From: Lithobates sylvaticus | Taxonomy: Eukaryota; Chordata; Amphibia; Anura; Ranidae | Direction of reading: 5' to 3' | NCBI GenBank assembly: GCA_028564925.1 | Contig: CM053030.1 | Span: 373,452,945 to 373,516,944 of the forward strand | DNA length: 64,000 nucleotides | Notes under the pieces: model-generated | Databases searched by the model: none | What the model saw: only the letters and a program-made list of their open reading frames with translations | What the model was told of the DNA's origin: nothing | Shown: positions 34,582-43,894 of the stretch, piece after piece | How the letters are laid out: each line of letters starts with the position of its first letter | How positions within the stretch are numbered: the first letter of the stretch is position 1 | Position numbers and translations under genes: made by a program

Positions 34582-35387
34582 CTTTCAGATGAGCGGAGTC
34601 TGTGATCACTGCTTCAGGCTGTTTAAGTTGGTGCTGATGGTAGCACCTAAAAAAGTAAGTTTTATCCTGATTTTAACTCTTATCGTGGGAAAATAAACAT
34701 ATTGCACTATTACGGCTGTTATGCATTTTTTTGGGTACTTGGTAAACCACGGAGGAAGATACTAGAAGAAGTATTCGTTTGCTGTTACCATGTGGCTGGA
34801 AGTGATCTGTGATAAATATTCGTTCTAACCCCAGTGTCTTAAGGCTTGTTAAAGTTTGATGTTTGGTAAGTGTACATCTGTAACACACTGTGGTGGAGCA
34901 CGTATGAGCTAATATCGGAGCACCCTTCACTTCTGAGTACAGTGTTTGGAGGACTTTGATAAGAAGATTTCGTGTTTCTTTTGGTAATATTTTGTGACTT
35001 TTTTAAATTTTTTAGCATCTACACACTTTGAAGATTTATATATTCTTTGAACAAAATTATTTTCATGGACATTTATATACATTGCACTTTGTGATATTTT
35101 GTTTGGTGATTGCACAATAGCACCTTACGTTTGTTATTTTTTGCACATTGAAAGTGGTTTATTCACTTAAAGGGGCAGCTGTTCAGTTTTTGTTTCACCA
35201 TCATTTTATTGTTGGTGCCATATTTATCATATCAACTGAATTATATATAGTTGCTGATGTCATTCCCGGATCCTGGCCCCTCAGTTTTTTTTAAATGGAT
35301 GGGAGCATGAACTAAATCAATCTATCCCAAAAGCCCTAAAACATAAAGTTATAAACCATGCACACTCCACCTCAATAGATATGAGGA
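34582..35387. other. Probable retroposon-derived sequence
   Basis: No coding region. The T-rich stretch with GGGGCAGCTGTTCAG and GTTGGTGCCATATTT near 35172-35225 resembles the tail of the retroposon at 8632-9577. The Harbinger element has inserted into its downstream flank at 35388. Confidence 0.4.
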
Positions 35388-35390
35388 TAA

Positions 35391-35615
35391 GGCCCCTTTC
35401 ACATGGATGGACCGTCTATCCGTTTTTCTTCCATCCGTCGACGGACGACAATGCATTCCTATGGGCAGACGGATGAACATCCGTCACCATCAGTTAACCT
35501 CCGCTTCCGTTTTTATCCGTTTTTTTAAACGTACAAGGCTACGTTCAGATCCGTCAAAACGGATATTAACTGACATTGACGGACATCGTCCGTTAACGTC
35601 CGATCCGTTAAGATC
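35391..35615. promoter_or_regulatory. Left terminal and subterminal ATCCGT motifs
   Basis: After the terminal repeat come many ATCCGT or its complement, ACGGAT: CTATCCGTTTT, CCATCCGTC, ACATCCGTCACC, TTATCCGTTTT, CAGATCCGTC, AAACGGAT, CGATCCGTTAAGATCCGT. They are good candidates for binding sites of the element's own MADF or transposase protein. The role is inferred; the motif density is seen. Confidence 0.6.
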
Positions 35616-35733
35616 CGTTTGCAAAAAAAAAAAAAATTGAGTTTATCTGTGAACTCAACCTATGACCCGGCAGTAGTTGGACAATAGGAAGTACATCCCC
35701 TGTAACTTTATTTAGGAGGAAGCACAAACAAGC

Positions 35734-37241
35734 ATGGCAAGAGATGTTTCCCACGAGGAATTGATCAACCTGGTGCACGAAAGGCCTGGCTTATGGGACT
35801 CAAGCTGTCGGGACCACAGCGACAGAGTTAAAATACAACAGCTATGGGAAGAAATTACAAAGCTGGTGACACCAAATTGGTCCTCCATGACTCCCAAACA
35901 GCGTGATCAACGTGGTAAGTGATGCCCAACTGCAGCTTGCTCTCTTGACAGTGTGTTTCTATTGTTTATAATAAAAAATTTCATTATTTCACTATAGTAT
36001 GCCTGTATTAAAAAAATGTTGCAAACACTGACATTTTTTTAAGGCAATGTTCAGCAGAGAGGGCATGGTTATTTGCATGCATTACATACAAAGCATAGTG
36101 ACACATGTTTTGGCTCTGCTGCAGTGAGAGACTAATCAGTACATTACTCACATGTTTCCATAATCTTTGTAATGTAAAAATACTGAAATTTTCTTTGCTA
36201 CATTTACAGGCACTGACATTAACAAAAGGTGGCGTTCTCTGAGAGACCGTTTCCGGAGAGATTTGCATGATGAGGCACAGGTTGCAAGTGGTTCCGGAGC
36301 TACCACAAAGAAAAAATCAATCTACTTCGAAATGTTGTCCTTCCTAAGGAAAGTCATGGATGTTAGACCGTAAGTCTCGTTTGGATGTTACATCTAAAAA
36401 TTAGGTCTCCATATAGTATATAGTAAGGTTTTGTGAGCAAATGTTCATCCTTTTTATTGTAGTACATCATCAAACCTGACAGACTGTGAGGAGAACACTG
36501 ACAATCATACCGAAGCAGTGCAGGAAGATGAGCGAGCCACGCAAGACACACAAGAGGGAGAAGGGCAGTCCCAGCAGTCCCAGTCTGTGGATGAGACAGC
36601 ACGTCCAATTGCAGGTCCATGTTCTTCCCAAAGATCCGTAAATGTAAGGATACTATTGATTACTATACTGTATCTGTTGTACCCCAAGGTAACATTTCAT
36701 TTCTAAATCGGCATATTATTATTCTCTACAGGTTAGTAATGACAGGCCGACAACATCACGGTCCTCGCGACGTAACAAAAGGGCAGAATGTCAAGACATG
36801 GATAAAGCCATGAAGTCCTTTATGGACGAGATGACTTCATTTAAAAGACAGGAGTCTATACAGAGTAAAGATCCATTCTGTGATCCAACCAACTCTAATG
36901 CATCCTTCCTGCGTACAATATATCATTCAATTCTAAAAGCAACAGCAAATAGGCAGATGGACATCCATATGGCCATATATAATCATGTGGGAGCATGTGT
37001 TAGAGCTGCAGAGTTAGGAATGCCAATGCCCACTATTAGCCAGTATGAAACCCCTCCGAGGTCATACCGTCAATATCCCTATGAGTCACCATGTCTTCCT
37101 GCCCAGCCATATCTACCGCCATATCCACAGACCCCTGTGCGTGCATACAGTTCAATGCCCAATACCCAGAGGCCTTATGCTTCGTCTCCTGCTCCTTCCT
37201 CACAGGGAACAGAGTGTAAATACGAGCGTAAATTTGGCTGA
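35734..37241 (+). CDS. Harbinger-encoded MADF-domain DNA-binding protein, 4 exons
   Basis: Proposed exons are 35734-35914, 36210-36369, 36463-36643 and 36732-37241, giving 343 residues. All introns obey GT-AG (donors GTAAGT, GTAAGT, GTAAGG; acceptors TTTACAG, TTGTAG, CTACAG). Residues 1-105 or so form a MADF domain: ELINLVHERPGLWD, then LWEEITKLV, INKRWRSLRDRFRRDL and YFEMLSFLRKV. An acidic, glutamine-rich linker follows (about 115-170), then SRSSRRNKR, a helical block ending in AIYNHVGACVRAAEL and a proline/tyrosine-rich tail. Harbinger elements normally carry a Myb/SANT or MADF partner that brings the transposase to DNA and to the nucleus; that role is inferred here. In the next frame the 3' end stays open to 37338 and reads NLAEGSQGNSQTSSG, so the tail may have suffered a one-base shift near 37200. 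Confidence 0.8.
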
Positions 37242-37360
37242 AGGTTCTCAAGGTAATAGCCAAACCAGCTCTGGTTCTTCTTCCCAAATTTCCACTTCCT
37301 ATTCCCCACCCCACACCTCTTTTTATCAGGATTTGTAACAAGGTTTTGATGTTACAACCC

Positions 37361-37433
37361 CAGATATATCTGTACCAACATTTTTCTTGACCTGCTGAAG
37401 CAGTATGGAGCGATGGAGAGATAGATAAATAGA

Positions 37434-37467
<34 letters not shown>

Positions 37468-37897
37468 GTCAAGAAAAATGTGGGTACAGATATATCTGTA
37501 CCCACATTTTTCTTGACCTGCTGAAGCAGTATGGAGCGATGGAGAGATAGATAGATATCTCTCTCTCTCTCTCTCTCTCTCCGGTCAAGAAAAATGTGGG
37601 TACAGATATATCTGTACCTACATTTTTCTTGACCTGCTGAAGCAGTATGGAGCGAAGGAGAGATAGATAGATATCTCTCTCTCTCTCTCCGGTCAAGAAA
37701 AATGTGGGTACAGATATATCTGTACCCACATATTTCTTGACCTGCTGAAGCAGTATGGAGCGATGGAGAGATAGATATCTCTCTCTCTATCTCTCTCTCT
37801 CTCCGGTCAAGAAAAATGTGGGTACAGATATATCTGTACCCACATTTTTCTTGACCTGCTGAAGCAGTATGGAGTGATGGAGAGATAGATAGATAGA

Positions 37898-37935
<38 letters not shown>

Positions 37936-37965
37936 CGGTCAAGAAAAATGTGGGTACAGATATAT
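37361..37965. repeat. Tandem array of palindromic units, about 118 bp each
   Basis: Five units, each with GTCAAGAAAAATGTGGGTAC then AGATATATCT then GTACCCACATTTTTCTTGAC, a perfect 50-bp palindrome, followed by CTGCTGAAGCAGTATGGAGC, GATGGAGAGATAGATA and a (CT)n run of changing length. It lies just behind the stop codon of the MADF gene. Confidence 0.95.
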
Positions 37966-37967
37966 CC

Positions 37968-38613
37968 AACTCAGCAGTCTCAAGACTGAGCTGCAAAGGT
38001 GTTTGAAAAACACGCCATTTACTAGACAGTATTCCAAATGTACATTCTATGAGTCGTCTTGCCCGGCTCAGCCGATAATTAAATATCCTCTTCTTGTCGT
38101 CAAGATTATTTCTGGCATACGGCCTAAGAAGATGTTGAGATAGGGCAAACGCCTCATCTGCGACAAGGACGAAAGGTAGGTCTGGTCCTTCAGTTCCAGG
38201 CAGAGGCCGATCAAATGGTATGTTGAATCGCCCTTGTCGCAGTCTTCGACCCATTAATGACTCACGAAAAACTCTTGAATCAGAGCTGCTGCCATATGCC
38301 CCAATGTCCACAGCAATAAACTTATAATCGCTATCGCAGATAGCCATGAGGACCAAAGAAAAATATTTTTTATAATTATGGAATCGAGACCCAGAACCGG
38401 GAGGTTTTTTGGATACGGATATGTTTTCCGTCTTGTGCCCCGATACAGTTAGGAAAGTTGGCTTGATTCCAAAACCCTTCTGCGATTCTTTGCCACATGT
38501 TGTTTACCTCTGGTGACAGCATCACTGATGGACACAGCTCTTCCCATATGGCTAGGCATGTTTCATGAACTATCTCTGAAATAGTTGAAATGCCCAGTAG
38601 AAAGTAATGATTG
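37968..38613 (-). pseudogene. Partial second copy of the Harbinger transposase exon
   Basis: Matches 39437-40082 in the same orientation with about 2 per cent difference. It covers the catalytic centre (MAICDSDYKFIAVDIGAYG, RRLIECTFGILSS) but lacks exon 1 and the C-terminus. One extra T in a T-run near 38405 shifts the frame, and a 3-base gain lies near 38500. At both edges it passes into GAGAGAT/CTCTCT sequence of the palindromic array, so it was probably placed there by recombination between such repeats. Confidence 0.9.
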
Positions 38614-38760
38614 AGAGATAGATCTCTCTCTCTCTCTCTCTCTCTCTCAATACTACTTCAGCATGTCTATAAAAATGTGGGTACAGATATATCTGTACCC
38701 ACATTTTTCTTGACCTGCTGAAGCAGTATGGAGCGATAGAGAGATAGATAGATATATATC
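38614..38760. repeat. Last palindromic unit behind the transposase copy
   Basis: A (CT)n run is followed by a unit with TATAAAAATGTGGGTACAGA, TATATCTGTACCCACATTTT, TCTTGACCTGCTGAAGCAG and (GATA)n. It is one further member of the array at 37361-37965, separated from it by the partial transposase copy. Confidence 0.9.
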
Positions 38761-39234
38761 TATATTGTGTAAAAATCTCTCTTTTATTTTATTTTTTTAC
38801 TATTATTATTATTAAAATTATTTCTTTATTTTTAGTATTGAAGCAATATATATTCTATTTCCATGTAGTGAAAACTGTTTTTTTTCTAACAAAACATAGC
38901 GCCACGTTCCATTTTGCAGTGCTGCTTTTTATGGTTTTTATGTTAAACTACAATTGTTTGCAATGGTTGGCATATTTTATGCTATGTTATGTATGTTATG
39001 CTTTGTTCTTACTTTGATAAAGACTATAAGCAGTTATTAATCAAAAAAAAAAGTTTTATTATAAACGGAAGAAGATTAATAAAAACATTTTGAACATAAT
39101 GTGCTTTTGTCTTTTTGGTATGCTCGGAAAAAAAACATTTAGTAACTATAACCAAAGAAATTTTTTGTATAAACAGATTCAGAATAATAAAAACATTAAA
39201 AAAAACTAAAAAGTTGAGTAACTACTAAATTTAG
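38761..39234. other. AT-rich spacer behind the transposase gene
   Basis: No gene was seen. On the minus strand AATAAA near 39058 could serve as polyadenylation signal for the transposase gene. (ATT)n-like stretches lie near 38800. Confidence 0.4.
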
Positions 39235-40590
39235 TTACATATATTGATACTGCCATGGAACTTCTCCTGATGGCGATAGAAAATAGTCAGCAAATTTTTC
39301 TCGCATGGCAATGTTTGTTCTCGCTGCACGTACTGTGTTGTATTGTACGGAGGGCAGGTGGAACTCTTCTTCTTCCTCAATGTGGATGCCCTCCTTTTCA
39401 CGGATAATATTGTGAAGAATGCAGCAGGCCTTAATTACCAACTCAGCATTCTCAAGACTGAGCTGCAAAGGTGTTTGAAAAACACGCCATTTACTAGACA
39501 GTATTCCAAATGTACATTCTATGAGTCGTCTTGCCCGGCTCAGCCGATAATTAAATATCCTCTTCTTGTCGTCAAGATTATTTCTGGCATACGGCCTAAG
39601 AAGATGTTGAGATAGGGCAAACGCCTCATCTGCGACAAGGACGAAAGGTAGGTCTGGTCCTTCAGTTCCAGGCAGAGGCCGATCAATTGGTATGTTGAAT
39701 CGCCCTTGTCGCAGTCTTCGACCCATTAATGACTCACGAAAAACTCTTGAATCAGAGCTGCTGCCATATGCCCCAATGTCCACAGCAATAAACTTATAAT
39801 CGCTATCGCAGATAGCCATGAGGACCAAAGAAAAATATTTTTTATAATTATGGAATCGAGACCCAGAACCAGGAGGTTTTTGGATACGGATATGTTTTCC
39901 ATCTAGTGCCCCGATACAATTGGGAAAGTTGGCTCGATTCCAAAACCCTTCTGCGATTCTTTGCCACATGTTTACCTCTGGTGACGGCATCACTGATGGA
40001 CACAGCTCTTCCCATATGGCTAGGCATGTTTCATGAACTATCTCTGAAATAGTTGAAATGCCCAGTAGAAAGTAATGATTGAGAGATGTGTAGGACTGGC
40101 CAGTTGCAAGAAACCTAGAAAAAAAAAAATATCAGTAAAAAAGATTTATATTGCCACATAAATTGAGAAGAAGAAGTAGAAGATATTTATTATCTATACA
40201 TACTGTATACACACAGTAGACCAGGGGTAGGCAATAGAACAGTTATTATTGAATGACTTCTTACCTCAAGGTCACTAGGAGACGTTCATCTGCAGGCACA
40301 CATCTTCTCATATTGGTATGTCGGCGCTCCAGTCGTGGGTGCAGCTGGGCCAGTAAGAAGTCAAATGTGGGTACGGTCATCCTGGTAAAGTTAAAGAACT
40401 TTGTTGGATACTGGCGTAGATGTGCATAGTGCAAAGCCACAAATCCTTCCGAAGGCCGCTTCAATAGCATGGGGTGGGTCCAAAATCGACGTGTCCTAGG
40501 CATAATCTGCTTTTTCTTCCTCTCCATGCTCCTCGTGTACGCAAATAGGACAAATACTGTCACGCTGTCCCAAAAATTACTGGAATCCAT
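39235..40590 (-). CDS. Harbinger DDE transposase, 2 exons, 401 aa
   Basis: Exon 1 is 40590-40265 and exon 2 is 40114-39235, joined by a GT-AG intron (donor GAGGTAAGAAG, acceptor TTTCTAGG). The start MDSSNFW is the first ATG of an open frame. The N-terminal part (about 45-150) contains RMTVPTFDFLLAQLHPRLER and LATGQSYTSLNHYFLLGIS, the helical region seen in HARBI1-type transposases. The DDE_Tnp_4 nuclease follows: IGALDGKHIRI with a catalytic Asp at about 180, GAYGSSSDSRVF and VADEAF, then RRLIECTFGIL with the Glu at about 308. The usual length is 350-450 residues, so it is complete. Its work would be cut-and-paste of DNA ended by GGCCCCTTTCACA at TWA sites. It converges with the MADF gene. 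The chance that it is enzymatically sound is good but unproved. Confidence 0.9.
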
Positions 40591-40736
40591 TGCTCGATGC
40601 TGCTAGCACACACAGGCACAAGGACAAAGGAAGGACACAGCAAGGGGAACTCACTCACTGTAACTGCAATGCAGCATGGGAGGAGCAATGCCTTCTGGGT
40701 AATTTTCTTAAAGGCACAGGCACACATGTAACTACT

Positions 40737-40944
40737 GTAAACGGACCAAAACGTATACGAAAACGGATGAAAAAACGGATGTAAACGTGTGCATTTACGG
40801 ATGTAAGCGGATGTTAACGGAACAAAAAACGGATGAAAACGGACATTAACGGAACGGATGACGGATGAAAACGGATGAGACAACGGATAAGAACTGATAC
40901 GTTTTTGACGTGCCTAAACTGACTGCGTCCGTGTGAAAGGGGCC
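40737..40944. promoter_or_regulatory. Right terminal and subterminal ACGGAT motifs
   Basis: Ten or so ACGGAT or ACGGAC motifs (AAAACGGATG, TTTACGGATGTAAGCGGATG, AACGGAACGGATGACGGATG) precede the terminal repeat. They mirror the left subterminal array in inverted orientation. They lie upstream of the transposase start at 40590 and could also act on its expression. Confidence 0.6.
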
Positions 40945-40947
40945 TAA

Positions 40948-41952
40948 GAGATATAGTAAACAAAGGTAAAGGTGTTGGCGTTACAAAACAACACATATAT
41001 GGTGAGTCAACACATAAAATAGTGCATAAAAAAACCATGTACATATTCAAATAGCAAACTGATTAAAGTTCATTGTGACAATCCCAACATCATAAAAACA
41101 TTCTTCTGATTTGATGTATCTTCAAATAAGTGCTTCACCACGAGTAGATGGCAGCTCACCAAAAGTGTTTGACCACTTTTTAGGGTAGGTCAAAATGCGC
41201 TTTATTTTGATAGACCAGATGATCCTGGGTGTGCATCTCTCCACTTTGGAACTCCCTCTGGCAAAGGCTAGGGATGTGGAAAACAGACTCCACCAGGGAC
41301 ACAAAGAAGAGCTTTATGGTATAGTACGTTTTTATTAAAAATGGGTTTAAAAATATTACATAGGTTGCACTCACATGTGACTGTGCCAATCCAGGGTCTA
41401 AGCTATATAAAGCATGTGTGGATAGGTATTCCAAGCTCCCTGCCCACATGCCCTATCCGCACATGCTGTAGACACTTTAGTGCCGGAATTAGCAGTCACA
41501 TGTAAGTGCAACCTATGTAATATTTTTAAACCCATGTTTAATAAAAACGTAATACACCATAAAGCTCTTTAAAAAGTAATGTTCTTTAGCAAGGAACATA
41601 AATTCTACATTAATAAATATGCTACCAAAATTAGTATGTGCTGAAAATTTCCTCCAGCATTGTTCCTGTTTCTTCTTGCTGGAGGCTGCCATTTTGCTGA
41701 AGCCCAAAGCACCAACTGTAAATCATAACGAGGAACTAAACCCACTGATTTACCAGTTTCAAAAAACAGTTTTATTTGATTGTGTCCTCAACCAAACTGT
41801 CAAACCATCAAATGGCTGGTGTCCTAACTGATCACATGTTCAGCACCATAGCAGTTGCAGTTCAAGCAGAAGCAGCTTTCTTGGTTGTAAAGCATAGGAG
41901 GGTTTAATTCCGCTTCTGTCATTAGATCGGCCTCTACGAACTCAGCAGTAGG
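40948..41952. other. Retroposon-like flank and a foldback
   Basis: 40948-41230 is probably the continuation of the repeat into which Harbinger inserted. Arms 41310-41381 and 41494-41567 (TATTAAAAATGGGTTTAAAA against its complement) form a foldback. From 41570 to 41952 nothing was recognised. Confidence 0.45.
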
Positions 41953-42962
41953 GATGAGCCGAACACCCCCGGGTTCGGTTCGCACCAGAACCTGCGAACG
42001 GACCGAAAGTTTGCGCGAACGTTAGAACCCTATTAGTTACAATGGACGCGAACGTTCGAAATCTAAAGTGCTAATTATAACGGCCAATATGCATGTTATT
42101 GTCATAAAATAGGTTTGGGGACCCGGGTCCTGCCCCAGGGGACATGTATCAATGCAAAAAGAAGTTTTAAAAACTGACATTTTTTCGGGAGCGGTCATTT
42201 TAATGAGTGAAAAAAAAAAGTGAAATATTCCTTTAAATATGGTACCTGGGGGGTGTCTAAAGTATGCCTGTGAAGTGGCATGTGTTTCCCGTGTTTAGAA
42301 CTGTCCCTGCAAAAAATTACATTTGTAAAGGAAAAAAAGAAGCCATTTAAAACTGCTTGCGGCTTTAATGTCATGTCTTGTCCTGGCAATATGGATGAAA
42401 ATCTTTGAGAAAAAGGGCATGGCTACCCCATCACCCCCCCCCCCCCCAGCCCATTACCAGCCCCTTTGGGTCTTGTATGGATATTAAGGGGAACCCCGCA
42501 CCCAAAATAAATCCCTATACCTACAACCCTATATACTCTGAACAGCAGTATACAGGCGGTGCAAACAAGACAGGGACTGTAGGTTTGTTCTTAAGTAGAA
42601 TCTGTTTGTAATTTTGAATAGGTAAATTTGCCCCTGTAATATTTGTGCACCTGTTCAGAACATTTCACCTCACTTTCCGTCCCAATGACAAATGTTTTTG
42701 GAAAAGTGTGGTTTTTATTGAAACTAGAATAGGTAATAAAGCATCAGTAAAGAGGAGATACCTTTTTCCAAAGCATCAGTAGAGAGGAGATACCTTTTTC
42801 CAAAATTAAATCTAACAGGATAGAATTTTCCTTCCTAGGGGTAGATTTCCTCTCACTTCCTGTTTTCTCCTTCCGTTTGCAAGTAGGAGTCATTTCTAAG
42901 TTGGATGTTTGAAAGTAGGGGCCTGCCATATATACGCTGCAGAAATTTGCCCCATTAGATGC

Positions 42963-43674
42963 TGGTGTTGCCACAACACTGTAAGCCCTCACAGCTACTC
43001 TTTGTGGGCACAGGAATGGGCCCTGCTGTGAATTATTAGATCAAGATTTGTAATTACACGCCCCTGTTAAACAGGGGCTGAAAAATTGGGCCTTTGGTGG
43101 TGGTGGTGGATGGTGTTGCCACAACACTGTAAGCCCTCACAGTTACTCTTGGTGGGCACAGGAATGGGCCCTGCTGTGAATTATTAGATAAAGATGTGTA
43201 ATTACACACCCCTGTTAAACAGGGGCTGAAAAATTGGGCCTTAGGCACTGGTGCTGGTGCCACATCACTGCAACCCCTCACAGATACTGTACTTGGAGCA
43301 CAGCAATCAGACCTGTTGCAAAGCATTGCATAAAAAATTGTAATTACACGCCCCTGTTTAACAGGGGCTAAAAAATTGGGCATTAGCCACTGGTGCTGGT
43401 GCCACAACACTGCAACCCCTCACAGATACTGTACTTGGAGCACAGCAATCAGACCTGTTGCAAAGCATTGCATAAAAAATTGTAATTACACGCCCCTGTT
43501 AAACAGGGGCTGAAAAATTGGGCCTTAGGCACTGGTGCTGGTGCCACAACACTGCAACCCCTCACAGATACTGTACTTGGAGCACAGCAATCAAACCTGT
43601 TGCAAAGCATTGCATAAAAAATTGTAATTACACGCCCCTGTTAAACAGGGGCTGAAAAATTGGGCATTAGCCAC
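42963..43674. repeat. Tandem array in the hAT 3' region, five units of 138-148 bp
   Basis: Unit starts fall near 42963, 43111, 43249, 43391 and 43533. Each contains CCCTCACAG, then TTGTAATTACACGCCCCTG, and the stem-loop GCCCCTGTTAAACAGGGGC, then GAAAAATTGGGC. The first two units differ from the last three, which are nearly identical. Confidence 0.9.
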
Positions 43675-43894
43675 TGGTGGTGGCACCCAGAAACAAAAAT
43701 GTTCTTCCAAGCTATCATCAGGATCATTGAGGAGGAAGAGAATAGTCAGTCAACATAACAGGACAGTCACTCAGCATCAGCATAGGCAGTCTTGAAGGGA
43801 TGTGACATTTTAAAATAAATTATTCTGTTATATCAGCTTTAGGTGCCTGGTAGCTGGTAGTGATCCAAGACTGATTCATCTTTATGAAGGTCAG

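Larger units (their letters stand above)
35388..40947. mobile_element. Autonomous-looking Harbinger transposon
   Basis: The element core is 35391-40944. It starts GGCCCCTTTCACATGG and ends CCGTGTGAAAGGGGCC, inverted ends, and is flanked by TAA at 35388-35390 and 40945-40947, the three-base target of PIF/Harbinger elements. Two convergent genes lie inside: a MADF protein on the plus strand near the left end and a DDE transposase on the minus strand near the right end. Both can be read through consensus splice sites without an internal stop. The 1.9 kb between them holds a palindromic tandem array and a second, partial transposase copy. Exact target repeats and open genes suggest a young, perhaps still mobile copy; activity is not shown by sequence alone. 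Confidence 0.9.
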
